64,000 bases of DNA from Deltaproteobacteria bacterium (GTDB taxonomy: Bacteria > Desulfobacterota > Binatia > UTPRO1): positions 84,472-148,471 of the forward strand of contig JACQEO010000014.1 of NCBI GenBank assembly GCA_016200545.1, read 5' to 3'. Position numbers and translations under genes: made by a program. The notes beneath the pieces were generated by a model. That model saw only the letters and a list, made by a program, of their open reading frames with translations. It was not told the origin of the DNA and searched no databases. The stretch's first letter is position 1. Each line of letters starts with the position of its first letter. Below are positions 63,881 through 64,000 of this stretch, piece after piece.

Positions 63881-63910
63881 CAGCTAACCCCAACGGGCTG
63901 GGGTCTGCTG
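63881..63910 (+). terminator. Hairpin after the TolC-like gene
   Basis: CAGC-TA-ACCCCA and TGGGGT-CT-GCTG pair around an ACGGGC loop, about 25 bp after the stop. There is no T tract. It could end the transcript by a factor-dependent route. Confidence 0.4.
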
Positions 63911-64000
63911 CGAGCGTTTCTGGAGGTCCTTCGCTCCGCGGATCAGCGCATACGAGGTTGGCTCCCGCCCACTGCCGAGGCCCAGGAGCGTTTGGAACGC
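63884..64000 (-). CDS. Possible 3' end of a minus-strand gene running off the right edge
   Basis: The minus strand is open from the edge to a TAG at 63884-63886, giving 38 residues ending SYALIRGAKDLQKRSQQTP then ARWG. It is too short to assign a family. Lower GC than the neighbourhood hints at a transferred element, but this is weak. Confidence 0.25.
   Translation of the reverse strand, partial: AFQTLLGLGSGREPTSYALIRGAKDLQKRSQQTPARWG

Overview
This 64-kb window is very GC-rich (by eye close to 70%) bacterial chromosome. Genes are packed tightly on both strands, with many 4-bp ATGA start/stop overlaps, frequent GTG or TTG starts and several 3'-overlapping convergent pairs. The gene content suggests an environmental Gram-negative bacterium of deltaproteobacterial or Binatota type: lipoproteins, a TolC-family channel, O-antigen ligase, an ArnT-like transferase, a class V aminotransferase-serA-purA operon behind a ZTP riboswitch, F420/LLM-type oxidoreductase, and a secreted protein with a TP-rich linker. 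The lineage is an inference, not a proof. No rRNA, tRNA, CRISPR array, prophage or intact insertion sequence was seen, and no stretch over 300 bases lacks a gene.

Layout. 1-6.2 kb: a truncated leucyl aminopeptidase, cytochrome c-like lipoprotein, patatin, acyl-CoA ligase, a pterin synthase/HAD pair, and an acyl-protein-thioesterase-like hydrolase. 6.2-20 kb: envelope and housekeeping genes (ArnT-like transferase, PlsC, MscL with a zinc ribbon, VIT-type metal transporter, SDR, GH8 glycosidase, LLM oxidoreductase, GST, and the DEAD-box helicase-aguB-aguA operon for agmatine to putrescine). 20-35 kb: a surface-polysaccharide-like locus. It holds two glycosyltransferase genes, one encoding three transferase domains in about 1,490 residues, then an FG-GAP/ASPIC lipoprotein and two alkaline-phosphatase-superfamily 'sulfatases' with Thr in place of the formylglycine residue. 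A GH39-like glycosidase, a methyltransferase and a polysaccharide deacetylase remnant complete it. 35-54 kb: three orphan histidine kinases (one is two kinases in a single chain), enoyl-CoA hydratase, an ACP-like orphan, UvrD-type helicase, BipA/TypA, TusA-like protein, an iron-sulfur protein, an N-acetylglutamate synthase-like protein and gamma-glutamyltransferase. 54-64 kb: O-antigen ligase, the riboswitch-controlled aminotransferase-serA-purA operon, a two-domain SagB-type oxidoreductase and a TolC-family channel.

Two non-coding observations stand out. First, a complete ZTP (pfl) riboswitch, with promoter, aptamer, pseudoknot and overlapping terminator, lies in front of the aminotransferase-serA-purA operon. 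It would link the alarmone of one-carbon shortage to serine and AMP synthesis. Second, a dispersed palindromic repeat family has 10-bp perfect stems of different sequence around an invariant TTCAC loop, four of the five followed by a conserved tail. It occurs at four loci, all in the same orientation, and one copy lies in frame inside the large glycosyltransferase gene.
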